From the NCBI GenBank assembly GCA_963931925.1, contig OZ007567.1:88016998-88080997 (forward strand): a DNA stretch of 64,000 bases, written 5' to 3'. Within the stretch, counting starts at the first letter, position 1. Every line of letters begins with the position of its first letter. This DNA comes from Onchidella celtica (taxonomy: Eukaryota; Mollusca; Gastropoda; Systellommatophora; Onchidiidae). Both the position numbers and the translations under genes were made by a program. Shown one piece after another: positions 1-10,653 of the stretch. The notes under the pieces were generated by a model, which searched no databases, was not told where the DNA came from, and saw nothing but the letters and a program-made list of their open reading frames with translations.

Positions 1-1001
1 GGCAAGAGAGATGATCTCAGTATTGAGTTCAAAATTACCCTTGTCATAGCTTCTACAAGAATGAGAAAAAAAAGTATTAAAAATGTATCAAAGTATCAAA
101 GACGCTATCTAGAAGTATTATCCCACATTAGTAAAATGTTGCAGAGAACCCCCGGTCTGCCTGCCTGTCTGTTTGTCTGTCTATCTCTTATTCTCTATGT
201 CACACCCGTACGCACGCGCATGCACACATCCACCCACACCCACACATCTGCTGACAGAATACCACCTACACGATTAAGTAGTTTTTAAGACTGAGTATCA
301 AGGCCATCCATAAAGTACGTACGCTTTTTCGGCGATTTTCTTTTTACTTCAAGTCAACCCTCTCCCCATGTACGATTTTTATACTCTTAGCTTCAACTCC
401 CTGACCTCGATTTTTATACAATCCTACAACTCACTTTGTTAAACAAAAAACAAAACAATGTTTAAGTCATTATCGGAATTGAAAAGAGTACGAACGATGC
501 CCAGACCCTCTCACCCTCCTAATGTAGGCTTTTCATACACTGGAGGCACCCCCCCCTCCCTTCCATTCCCTCCGTGCTTTATGGATGGCCTCTCAAGGTG
601 TCGGTACCTTCAAAGCCTAAAGCTTCACGTCAACGGTTGTCTCTGAAGTCAAGAGAACGAAAAGGGAAAAATGGAGAATATATCAGGACTTTGAAAAAAA
701 ACAACAACAAAGAAGTCTTCGGTCCAGAAAATATTGAAATTTCCCAGAGAGGCCATTCACAACGTGCGTATAACTTTCGGGGAGGGGTGGGGGTTAGGGT
801 AGGGGGTGAGGTTGCCCCTAGATTAGAAAAAAAGGGGGAGGGGGAGGTCTGGGAGTTCTACAAAAATTAGTGCGTACTTAATGGATGCCCCCTTGAGAGA
901 GGACTCTATGATTCCTCGGACAATTTGTTTACTACAGATCTGGAGAAACACGTTGAAAAGGCGTGTGACAAACACCTGATACCACAAAATTTTCCTTGCA
1001 G
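1..1001. other. Intronic/upstream sequence, no gene recognised
   Basis: This stretch precedes the first recognisable SLC28 exon and ends in a good acceptor (ttccttgcag) at 1001. It is probably intron of that gene, since the exons for the transporter's N-terminal half are not seen here. It holds short CA-rich and G-rich runs (for example 780-850). The short open frames have no recognisable coding character. Confidence 0.5.
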
Positions 1002-1163
1002 TGTGCCGGTGTGATTGTCTTCTTTAACGCCTGCATCTTCCTGCTGGAGTATTTCGGCATTCTGGAATTTATTGTACTCAAAATTGGCGGAGCTTTAGCT
1101 CTATGTCTGGAGACTGGGCCTGTAGAGTCTGTGGTGGCTGGTGCCAACATCTTCATTGGTCTG
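1002..1163 (+). CDS. SLC28-like exon a (hairpin 1 region)
   Basis: 54 codons, phase 0 at both ends, with acceptor ttgcag and donor gtaagc. It encodes a hydrophobic helix (VIVFFNACIFLLEYFGILEF) and the start of the first re-entrant hairpin (AGANIFIGL). In characterised CNTs the last codon here is usually Gln, giving a GQTEAP-type motif across the junction. Here it is Leu. Confidence 0.9.
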
Positions 1164-4152
1164 GTAAGCGGATCAGCACACTCTTAGAATAAGTTCACCT
1201 TAAGTTACTAGCTTGAGTAAATGGATGGACCATTGAAATGGTTGGATATCTACGTAATGAATATTATACTTCTTTAATTTTCATATGCTTACAATATGCT
1301 TACTCCGATCCCGTGCAGTACAAAAATGACTTTTTTCTTAGCTGCAAAGATTAAGCCCCTAAAAACATCCAAGAGTACTGGTGTTTTACAGAGATAAAAA
1401 TGCCCATGCATTAGGGCCCCTAGGGGTATAGGTAGATGTCCTCAGGTTTGTTCAATGCGTTATATTTCGCTTAGTTTCTTGTATGCTGTACGCGTCTTCT
1501 TTAGTACACATGGAGTCATTAAATTTTGATTGACGTTTTATTCACACCAACAATTCAGTCTGAAGCGCCTGTGCTCGTGCGACCCTATCTTCGCGCTGTG
1601 ACCAAGTCTGAACTTCACGCCATCATGGTCTGCGGCTTCTCAAGTATTTCGGGAGCTTTTATGGCCATGTTCATCAAAGTTGGGGTAAAATATTAGCTTT
1701 TTTGCTTATTGCTCAGAATGTTGACATGATGCTGTATTAGCCATCTGTGTATCTGTCTGCGTGTTGTCATTATTTGTATGTTTCTTTGGATATTGAAATT
1801 ACGAATATGATGAAATAAACTTCATCCTAGTCATTTGCAATAATGACACAATTAGAGTGAATACAGTAGCCTAGCGTGGATTAAGTATAATTTATATGCA
1901 AATGCGATTCATCGTACACCTCGGCGAAGACTATGAGCTTTTCTTTTTTTTTTTAGGTCTTATAAATAAATACCCCTATCCTGACATATTGCAGAAAGTG
2001 AGTTGCATCTAATGTTTATTATATCTTGTATCGTCAGTATTAACAAGAGAATTGTGGTTATGTTGTAGATTCAGTTAAGTACATACTTTACAACATTTCT
2101 GAGTAAAAATAAAAACGCCTCAAGTAAAATTCAAAACTGTCTATTTAAGGCACCACCCAGCCATCTCCTGACAGCTGCCGTCATCTCTGCTCCAGCTGCC
2201 TTGGCCATCACTAAGTTAATGTACCCAGAACGAGAAGCTGTAGATTTTGAAAGTCAGAGAAATATCAAGATGAAAGATGAGACGTAAGTCAAGTTTGATA
2301 AATCACACGAGGATCTTCTAAACTAATATGATCGATCCTGTAAAGAGTCAGATTGTCAGTCCCATGTGCTAACGTTAGTGATAAAAACCAGTAGTCTTAT
2401 GAAAAATATTCACATTTATGTAGTACTTACCATTAGGTGGAGAGAGTAAATGATGCAGCTGTCATGTCCAAAGGATTTAATGTAGGCATGTATACATGGA
2501 CTTGAGAAATTCACCCTAGTTTTCTACTCCTACACAAGGGGCTAGTTCTTAGTTTTTACACGACCTGGATATCATTTCAATATACGTTAAAAATACTTGG
2601 TTCTGCTAGAAAATAATGCAATCGATATCAATTAATTTTCAATGTATTTGATTCTGACAAAGTTGTTGTCTCAACTCCAATTAGCGCCAAGAGGAATGCT
2701 CTCCAAGCCTTCGCGGATGGTGCCGCGTTCTCGATAAAATTGGTAGCAACCATCATGGTGAACATGATCGCTTTTGTCTCTCTACTGAATCTGGTCGACG
2801 TCATTTTAACATTTATTGGCGACAGAGCTGGAGTAAAACATATGACATTTGACGTAAGTACTAGAACAACTGAAAACAACAAATGAAATAAACAAACCAT
2901 TGATAAAAAGTATGGATTCACTGATTTTAAATGATAATTCTGTAAGGACGACTGATTGGCTGATTGAGAAAAAATAATGACAGCAGCGATAATTTCCACC
3001 AATAGTTGAACGTTCATCTACCATCGTAGTCAAAACAACAGCACAGATGACTATTTCATACGTACTTATTATATACGTTTCAAGGGATGATTATTAACAG
3101 AACGTCAATGAAAGACACTGGAATAGGAGTGCCAAATAATTCCCCAAATTCATGTACTAAACTTAAATTATGATTTTGTTCTTTTTCCTACTAATATTTT
3201 ATCTACATTATTATGGCATGCCATGGTACTAAATCTCCACTTTAGAGTTGTAAACCTCTGACCTACTTAAGTACATTATTTTGTGTGTTAACATTTCGCG
3301 TTTTTTAAAAATCTCACGCGAACCTCGAGACGCTATTCCTATCCTCGTCACCCTCGTAGTTTCTAGAATCCTCTGTCATGTATTGTATATAAGGCAAGAC
3401 TTTAGGCTGGAAGCAGGGCTACAGTTACGAAAGAACGCTGGACTACTTCTTAATGTGTGGCTGTTGTTGTAATTGTTGTCTGCTGCAGGGCCGTCTTTAC
3501 ATCATTATAGGCCCCTGGGCAACGCAATAGGATTTTCTTCCCCGACTCAAAAACCAGTGTAAATCTGCATGCCTGGGACCTCCTAAACCCTTGGGGCCAG
3601 TGGGCAACTGCCCGGTGTGTCCATACGTTAAGACGGCTCTGATCTGCTGGCTGTTTTTGTGCTGGGCTTGTCTGTCCTTGAAGTGAACACAGTGTGAATT
3701 TTCTGCATGGGAGTTTAGGATACTTTCTCCTCTTTAGTGTTATTGTAAATAGATAGATTGTCAACCTTCTTTATTATTATTAGCCTTAGATAAGATCTAA
3801 GAAATTAAATCCAAACTTAAATCATCACCTCGTCTTCACCCATAATTGTTTCTGTAAATTGATTCACAGTTTCTGTGTTCGTACGCTCTGTATCCAATCT
3901 CTTTTCTGATGGGTGTGCCTGCTCAAGACTGTGGAAAACTTGGTTCTCTTATTGGAATCAAGCTGGTAGCCACGCCTTTTGTTGCTTATGCAGATCTTGG
4001 AAGGATCATCAAGGTTCGTAAGAAGATCAGTGGAGGAAAAGCGCGCACTAACACACACACACACACATACAGAGAACACGAATGAGTGGAAGACAGTGAG
4101 TGAGAGAACGAGACACAGAAGTTAATGAAACGGAGAGTGGGGGAGATAAAGG

Positions 4153-4220
<68 letters not shown>

Positions 4221-7200
4221 ATCCAGAAATTGAGTTAGCATGTCTGGATGTGACTGAACAGTACTACATACAATATAATTTATTAGCAGAGCCAGCACAA
4301 GAAACAGTGTGCTTGCAGAACATACAATTCTGTGCAAGTAAATTATTATTGTCAAATACATCTTCATTTCTCGTTTGAATTTCAGAACCGCCGAATTTTC
4401 GACGAATATTTGGCATTAACTAACGGGACATGGCATTACTCGGGCGAGGATATCATCCTAGATCAGACAAATACCACACTGATCAGTGGGATTATGACGG
4501 TAAGAGGCACATTGAAATACCTATATACGTGTCATTTCATGTGGTTGAAGTAGAGGAGAACCAGAGTAAAGGATTGCAGTGACTACATTACCGAGCGCTG
4601 TTGTGTTTTTTCTGCTTGACAACCAATAATTCATAGTGTTAAGTGAAGAAAAAGCGGCTTATGGTAAATGCTTGTGGATGAAAAGGTTAGTAAAATGGAC
4701 AAAGTTTTATTCTTTCACATCATTGCTGATACGCATCAATACGAACCCCGATCTCTTTCAAATTGGAGTTGGATATAAACCTGTGTTACTGGTATACAAC
4801 TGGGACAAGATAAAAAAAAAAAAGACATGTGATCCACTAATTAATTAAAAGTCTCCTTTGTCACTGAACTTAATATTTTTGTACATTTTATTGAAATCAG
4901 TTTCAGATGAAAGGTTTCTTTGGTTTATCCGTTGTCATTTTTATTTAGCACCCAGTAATTCGAGCTCGATCCGGTTTTTAGATTGTACACAATAGGCTTC
5001 ACCAATTTTACCAAAAATTCCCAAATTTTGTGACCTTAACCTTGCTTTTAAGTGAGACAAACGTTGCATTTCATACTAGTCAGTTGATATGAGTAGTCTG
5101 AGCTTTACCCGAGAGTATAGATGTATAGAAAGGTTTCACTATTGGCGGATTTGCACTGCGAGACACGGGAGGCTCCGCGAAACCATTATTAGCATGGGGC
5201 GGAAAGTAGGTCGCTGCCGTAAACAATACCCGTTTGTGCATTTCCACGGGGCGCAAGAGCTTACAAATGGCTCTAAATTGTTTCAATCAGTCCAAAAATC
5301 TCAACAAACCACAGTAAACAGATATGCATACTATCTTTGGTGAAGGCGGTCTCTTTCAATTCTTCAATTTCTTGTTCACCTCAGCGACCTAGTTTCGGGA
5401 TTTGGCGGAAGTAAGATCTCTCTATAAATCTATACTTTCTGGCTTTACTCATGGCCAGTTGTTTGCCTCACCTTCTCCACTCACCACTCTATTTGATGGC
5501 TGACCTACATTCAACTAGCTGGGTTTTCCCCAAAATCTTGGTTTCTACTATTGTAAGACATTGAATATTGTTAGGCGCACGCAGTCTCTAATTACCAAGC
5601 CAAATAGAGAAAATACTGACTTGTGTTCATTGTTCAGCACGTTAATAGGTTTCCATGGCAATATTAGTCACTTTGAATGTTGCGATCTTGGCTCCCACAA
5701 CTGTGAAATTCGACTTAATTGTTTGCGGCTTTAGTATTGCTATTTGGCCCGCTGACTCGGGAAATACACAGAAATGTGCTTCTTAAAGTTGCGTTTCGAT
5801 CACCAATGGGTAAATTGAGGCACAGTACGAAATTCCCTGTCATACTTTTTAATTTTACTCGAAAAAAATGAGCCTTTTTTTTCCGGCTCTAGCTGTCGGA
5901 ACACTTTCTTTTGTTCAACTCAGTTGCGGCTCTAACAGCTTGATACGTGTCACAACGCATTTTAAACAAGTATCAAAGTGTGCATTTGTTATACCTCATC
6001 TACATACTAAAAGATCTCCAGTTTTTCAGAAAATGGAGACAGAACAAACAAGAACTAAAGTCGCGATATGCTGACAAATTGTGTCATATATATTTGTGGG
6101 TTAATTAAGTGTGCAACTTATTTCTTTCTGTGATTCGCAGGATCGCGGTGAAGTGATCAGTACTTACGCTTTATGTGGGATCTCAGCATTTCCAGCCATT
6201 GGTTTCACTATGGGGACTCTAATACCGATGTGTCCGGAACGAAAGCCGGATGTGGTCAAGCTGATAATAAGAGCTTACATAGCGGGCAATCTGGTCAATA
6301 TAGTGACGGGAGCTGTAGCAGGTAAGACAAAATGTGACGGCAAATTAACACGCTCACATTCTATACCCTGGTCAGGAGACCATAACGGCAGCCTCAGACT
6401 TCTGTTTATAAACCTTTGTAGACCACTGTGAAGGCGACATTAACCTATCTGCATTAGGCGCATTCTGATTTATTATTTCTAGGGATATCCGGTGCACAGA
6501 AAGAACCGATGACTTGGAACCCATTCTCAATTATTCGTTCATTGGCTGAAACACTCCTTCTTTTATCCGCCCTCTCCCCCCCCCCCCCCCTTTTCATCAC
6601 ACTCCGAGAATCTATACCCATCCTCCCGCCCAGCCCTCCTTCCTTGCTTTCATTTCAAATTACCCTTTTAGATTACTATTATTTCTCTTTCTCTCAGCTT
6701 CCATCCTATCCCCACAAAACCATTCTCACATACTCACATATCTCCCTCCCTTCTAGTACGTTCTATTTTAATCTCGAATTGGCTTATTAGATTGTTAGAT
6801 TGTTACTTTCATTCTTACTACTTTTTACCAGTTTTTGTTTGTTTCCTGTTTTTCATTTGGTTTATTTCATTATTTATTCATAACTTAATTTACCTGTGAG
6901 GTGTTGTTGTTTTTTGGGGGGTGGGGGTGGGGGGGGGGGTGGGTGAACTCTCGACACCCCAGCAGATCGTGTTTACCCTTCGATTCATTGGGCAATTTTA
7001 TTATTACTATTGTTTTTTATGACCAACTGAGGCTTTAAGCACTGTCCGGGATAAATAAGTCTAGATACGCTAGTTCTGTGTTCTGGATGACACAATGGAT
7101 CTGCGTGAACCCGTGCTTTCCTTTAATGGTATGATCAAATTGCTGGTATTTTCACAAAGTGCTAAAAATGTGTAGGAATAATTCAATTTTCCTATGCCCA

Positions 7201-8385
7201 CCATCAGGCACGTCCTGTTCATTAAACGTTCGTCAAATGCAATCTCACTGCGCTCCCTTTCACGACAGTGTCCTACTCACCCCCTTCTATCATTCGAGAC
7301 GACGTTTGTCATGAAATGGAAGTGTTAAAACCAATTATTCAACACCCACTGGAGTATCTTGCAGACTTTGGACCAAAAAATCGGTTAGCCTGCAGTACAT
7401 CCCATTCCACGCCCTACTCTAGTTCATCACCACGTCAGTAGCCACGGCCGGTGAAAATCAAGGTGCAGTAATGTTCACACGGCAGAGTTGTGTACTTTGT
7501 TTAGTGAACACACGATAGTGAACGTCATCCGGAGCGAATGGCATTCGCTCATTTCGTGATTATTAAATGTAAAGATTTGCTCAACATTTGAAATTTGTAA
7601 ATGAAGATTATCTCCAAAATTTGACGTTCTTGTGGTGGAAGGGGAAAATACACATGGGGCGATACGTCACAGCTTTGACGGCACTGCCACATGGTATACA
7701 TATGTTCTTTTATTCCACCCAGGCCGTAATCTTTGTCATTCTTATTTCTTGGATCTCAGATGTTATATAGACAGATTAAATGTCATTTCTCAGTTTTTGG
7801 GTTGTATCTACGGATATTTTGCGACGATAACACAAGAAAAAAAAAAAGCCGCAATCTCTCTAGAGAATTTATAGCGTATCTCGATCAGGGTTCACTGACC
7901 AGAGGACATGACAATGTGTCCCGGCTTGTAGTGAACATATGGATCACGCGCTCGAAAGTGCACCATTTGAGGGTGAACCAGACCAAGGCTGGTGTAGGTG
8001 CTAGACTGGTGCTCGCCGCCCATCAATTTTGCATCGCACTTATACACTGGGCACTGCCCACACCGCCCCGTTGTGGGCAGTGGCTATTGTGTTAGTGTGC
8101 AGCAAAACTGCTGGGCGGCGAGCCACCAGTCCGGCGCCTACACCAGCTTTGGTATGTTTCACCCCTTATGCTACTGTTTTGGACTCCAGCAATAACGCTC
8201 TCAACTGGTCTGTTTCTTGGATGAGGTGATATGAATGGGCACAAGCTGTTTCAAATTTCAATAGGGTCCATTTTTGTACCACGCGTTCATTGATTCAATT
8301 CTGTTTTTACAGACGTTTAATGTTTGAAATAACACATTATTGTGTGCCTTCTTTCATTGCAGGTGTGATGTATTCGGAGATGTGA
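1002..8385 (+). CDS. SLC28-family concentrative nucleoside transporter, 3' half (8 exons, 5' end outside window)
   Basis: This is the C-terminal half of a CNT/SLC28 sodium-coupled nucleoside symporter, an integral plasma-membrane protein. The exons are 1002-1163, 1559-1684, 2150-2283, 2685-2853, 3870-4013, 4386-4499, 6141-6321 and 8363-8385. They join in frame with matching phases to about 350 residues. Family landmarks appear in order: the first re-entrant hairpin with SEAPVLVRPYL, an APAALAITKLMYPE stretch, the FLMGVPAQDCGKLGSLIGIK region, the second hairpin (FVAYADL) and the TYALCG helix. Human CNTs are about 650-690 aa, so roughly the first 300 residues are missing upstream. The tail is very short, stopping just after the final helix (VMYSEM then stop). 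Several residues that contact the nucleoside in characterised CNTs are changed (see findings), so the substrate is uncertain although family membership is clear. No subtype symbol is assigned. The gene is convergent with the nAChR gene downstream. Confidence 0.9.
1559..1684 (+). CDS. SLC28-like exon b
   Basis: 42 codons, phase 0. It starts SEAPVLVRPYL, the conserved hairpin-1 tip with the coupling Glu retained. A helix follows (MVCGFSSISGAFMAMFIKVG). The acceptor is aattcag and the donor gtaaaa. Confidence 0.92.
2150..2283 (+). CDS. SLC28-like exon c
   Basis: The 134-nt exon begins in phase 0 and ends two bases into a codon. It encodes APPSHLLTAAVISAPAALAI and TKLMYPE, a strongly conserved CNT segment. 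The acceptor (tatttaag) is weak in pyrimidines but gives the expected sequence; the donor is gtaagt. Confidence 0.88.
2685..2853 (+). CDS. SLC28-like exon d
   Basis: 169 nt; the first base completes the previous codon and the exon ends in phase 0. It encodes the DGAAFSIKLVATIMVNMIAF helix region and the amphipathic segment before the next helix (FIGDRAGVKHMTFD). The acceptor is aattag and the donor gtaagt. Confidence 0.92.
3486..3641. mobile_element. 156-bp hAT-like MITE
   Basis: The terminal inverted repeats are cagggccgtctttac on the left and gttaagacggctctg on the right. The flanking 8-mers, gtctgctg (3478-3485) and atctgctg (3642-3649), match at seven of eight positions, as expected of a hAT target-site duplication. 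There is no coding capacity. It lies in the SLC28 intron between 2853 and 3870. Confidence 0.75.
3870..4013 (+). CDS. SLC28-like exon e (hairpin 2 region)
   Basis: 48 codons, phase 0. It contains FLMGVPAQDCGKLGSLIGIK and TPFVAYADLG. In characterised CNTs the corresponding motif is NEFVAY, whose Glu binds the ribose; here Asn-Glu is Thr-Pro. The donor is the non-consensus gttcgt. Using the better gtaaga four bases downstream would shift the next exon into an early stop. Confidence 0.88.
4154..4211. repeat. (GA)n microsatellite
   Basis: Nearly pure GA dinucleotides followed by a G run, inside an SLC28 intron. Open frames over it are low-complexity artefacts. Confidence 0.95.
4386..4499 (+). 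CDS. SLC28-like exon f
   Basis: 38 codons, phase 0, starting NRRIFDEYLALTNGTWHYSG. It lies between the second hairpin and the following transmembrane helix. It is extramembrane and poorly conserved, as usual for this segment. The acceptor is atttcag and the donor gtaaga. Confidence 0.85.
5470..6068. repeat. Dispersed repeat, copy 1 (two related blocks)
   Basis: The block around 5700-6068 is repeated in diverged form at 14505-14712. Shared strings include gtttgcggctttagtatt, acgcattttaaacaag and gtgcatttgttatacctc. Part of 5470-5550 (ctgggttttccccaa) also resembles 50600-50650. No coding capacity is evident, so this is an unclassified old interspersed element in an SLC28 intron. Confidence 0.6.
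6141..6321 (+). CDS. SLC28-like exon g
   Basis: 181 nt, phase 0 at the start and ending one base into a codon. It encodes GEVISTYALCGISAFPAIGF and a further helix ending VNIVTGAVAG. Characterised CNTs have CGFANFSSIG here. The Asn and Ser that contact the nucleoside are replaced (CGISAFPAIG). The acceptor is attcgcag and the donor gtaaga. Confidence 0.92.
6560..6960. repeat. Low-complexity C-rich and G-rich intron sequence
   Basis: A C run at about 6580-6592, pyrimidine-rich sequence to 6790 and a G run at 6917-6941. It lies in the last SLC28 intron and no gene is seen. Confidence 0.8.
7040..7160. repeat. Diverged repeat, partner of 8565-8690
   Basis: It shares ttctggatgacacaatgga and neighbouring diverged sequence with 8565-8690, in the same orientation. 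One copy is in the last SLC28 intron and the other just beyond the SLC28 stop. It may be a local duplication or an interspersed element. Confidence 0.65.
7970..8166. repeat. Long near-perfect hairpin (inverted repeat, about 97-bp arms)
   Basis: The left arm runs from gggtgaacca (7971) to ctgcccacaccg. The right arm from about 8070 is its near complement, back to ttggtatgtttcacccc. The arms share the reverse-complementary blocks gctggtgtagg / cctacaccagc and ctcgccgccca / tgggcggcgag, with almost no loop. It is probably a foldback or MITE-type element in the last SLC28 intron. The short frames across it are not genes. Confidence 0.8.
8363..8385 (+). CDS. SLC28-like terminal exon
   Basis: After acceptor ctttcattgcag, two bases complete the Gly codon started at 6321. 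The exon then encodes VMYSEM and a TGA stop. The AG-VMY junction matches the AGILY-like end of the last helix in other CNTs. I therefore prefer it over a possible acceptor at 6482, whose reading runs into low-complexity sequence. Confidence 0.75.
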
Positions 8386-8445
8386 GGACAGCCAAGCTGC
8401 AGCCCTAAAAAAACTTTCAGTGGTTATGAAATTACTAATTACCCA

Positions 8446-8676
8446 TCATAAAGTCCCTCTGTCCGTGTTTTCTACTTTTCTGGCCCATGTTATCCACGAG
8501 AACTCGTATGTCTCTGCACCTTTAAATTGGGAGACGAAAGTCTGAGCAGTTTTAGATTTTATTTCATTTAGCGCCGTGTCCAGGTCCAGAATAAGTCTAT
8601 CTGCATGTATTGGTTCAGTTCTGGATGACACAATGGATCTGCTTGAATCTGGCCTGCCCTTTAATAGTGTGATCAA
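8446..8676 (-). other. Unassigned 76-codon open frame within a duplicated sequence
   Basis: The frame includes LILDLDTALNEIKSK and FSWITWARKVENTDRG. It looks more protein-like than its surroundings but I do not recognise it. Its 5' part overlaps the sequence repeated at 7040-7160, so it may be a fragment of an interspersed element. A random open frame is equally possible. Confidence 0.2.
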
Positions 8677-8718
8677 ACTGCCTCTTGCACGCTATAATAT
8701 TTCACATTCTGTCACCTT

Positions 8719-8724
8719 ATTAAA
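8719..8724 (+). promoter_or_regulatory. Candidate poly(A) signal of the SLC28-like gene
   Basis: ATTAAA, about 330 nt after the stop codon. It is a plausible variant polyadenylation hexamer, but such hexamers are common in AT-rich DNA. Confidence 0.25.
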
Positions 8725-9047
8725 GAACAAAACGTGACTTAGGGGCCAAGAGAAAACGTGACGTGCGAGAACCAGCGTCCAATGCGCAATGATGTAAATA
8801 CATATTTATTTACGTGCCCACGGAGCCTTCGAGATACGGATAACAACACAACAATAATTATAAAGCTATACTAAAAAGCGGTCGGGTGTCAGTAACACCT
8901 GAAATTTATTGAGGACAAAAGCTCGGAAAGCGGCCCGACACGGATGTGAACTTTGGAGTCCACCAGGCATGTCAAATCAAGGACATTTTCCAATGCAGAC
9001 GAGAGATGTGCTGATTCAAATGCACGGGTACTTACATGACGAAGTTT

Positions 9048-9688
9048 GGTACATCTAATATTAAATAGCGTGGCATAACACGAGAACTAGATAAGCATTG
9101 GTACATCTAATATTAAATAGCGTGGCATAAACACGAGAACTAGATAAGCATTGGTACATCTAATATTAAATAGCGTGGCATAAACACGAGAACTAGATAA
9201 GCATTGGTACATCTAATATTAAATAGCGTGGCATAAACACGAGAACTCGATAAGCATTGGTACATCTAATATTAAATAGCGTGGCATAAACACGAGAACT
9301 AGATAAGCATTGGTACATCTAATATTAAATAGCGTGGCATAAACACGAGAACTAGATAAGCATTGGTACATCTAATATTAAATAGCGTGGCATAAACACG
9401 AGAACTAGATAAGCATTGGTACATCTAATATTAAATAGCGTGGCATAAACACGAGAACTAGATAAGCATTGGTACATCTAATATTAAATAGCGTGGCATA
9501 AACACGAGAACTAGATAAGCATTGGTACATCTAATATTAAATAGCGTGGCATAAACACGAGAACTAGATAAGCATTGGTACATCTAATATTAAATAGCGT
9601 GGCATAAACACGAGAACTAGATAAGCATTGGTACATCTAATATTAAATAGCGTGGCATAAACACGAGAACTAGATAAGCATTGGTACA
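9048..9688. repeat. 53-bp minisatellite, 12 units plus partial
   Basis: The tandem unit begins ggtacatctaatattaaa and contains gcgtggcataaacacg. Units start at 9048 and 9100, then every 53 bp to 9630, with a partial copy at 9683. The first unit is 52 bp. The copies are almost identical (one has actcgata for actagata), implying recent expansion or ongoing homogenisation. There is no spacer diversity, so this is not a CRISPR array. Confidence 0.98.
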
Positions 9689-9729
9689 AAACAAGAAAAA
9701 AAAAGAGAGTGGCTTGAATTTTTGCGTCC

Positions 9730-10653
9730 TTTTATTGCGCCTTACATTAACTATGGTCTTACTTTTATTGCGCCTTACATTAACTATGGTCTTACTTTTA
9801 TTGCGCCTTACATTAACTATGGTCTTACTTTTATTGCGCCTTACATTAACTATGGTCTTACTTTTATTGCGCCTTACATTAACTATGGTCTTACTTTTAT
9901 TGCGCCTTACATTAACTATGGTCTTACTTTTATTGCGCCTTACATTAACTATGGTCTTACTTTTATTGCGCCTTACATTAACTATGGTCTTACTTTTATT
10001 GCGCCTTACATTAACTATGGTCTTACTTTTATTGCGCCTTACATTAACTATGGTCTTACTTTTATTGCGCCTTACATTAACTATGGTCTTACTTTTATTG
10101 CGCCTTACATTAACTATGGTCTTACTTTTATTGCGCCTTACATTAACTATGGTCTTACTTTTATTGCGCCTTACATTAACTATGGTCTTACTTTTATTGC
10201 GCCTTACATTAACTATGGTCTTACTTTTATTGCGCCTTACATTAAGTATGGTCTTACTTTTATTGCGCCTTACATTAACTATGGTCTTACTTTTATTGCG
10301 CCTTACATTAACTATGGTCTTACTTTTATTGCGCCTTACATTAACTATGGTCTTACTTTTATTGCGCCTTACATTAACTATGGTCTTACTTTTATTGCGC
10401 CTTACATTAACTATGGTCTTACTTTTATTGCGCCTTACATTAACTATGGTCTTACTTTTATTGCGCCTTACATTAACTATGGTCTTACTTTTATTGCGCC
10501 TTACATTAACTATGGTCTTACTTTTATTGCGCCTTACATTAACTATGGTCTTACTTTTATTGCGCCTTACATTAACTATGGTCTTACTTTTATTGCGCCT
10601 TACATTAACTATGGTCTTACTTTTATTTCGCCTTACATTAACTATGGTCTTAC
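9730..10653. repeat. 33-bp minisatellite, 28 units
   Basis: The unit begins ttttattgcgccttacatta and is followed by actatggtcttac, repeated in exact 33-bp register. The differences I noticed are at about 10246 (attaagtatgg) and in the last unit (ttttatttcg). Because 33 is divisible by three and the unit lacks stops in two frames, it creates open frames of 328 and 332 codons. These are periodic artefacts. It starts about 40 bp after the 53-bp array. Confidence 0.98.

Noticed and set aside
6483..6790. Alternative terminal SLC28 exon after acceptor ttatttctag at 6482
   Set aside because: It is in phase, but the reading soon enters C-rich low complexity and resembles no CNT. The exon at 8363 gives the expected AG-VMY ending.
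9048..9688. CRISPR-like regular repeats
   Set aside because: The 53-bp units are contiguous with no unique spacers, and the window is eukaryotic. It is a minisatellite.
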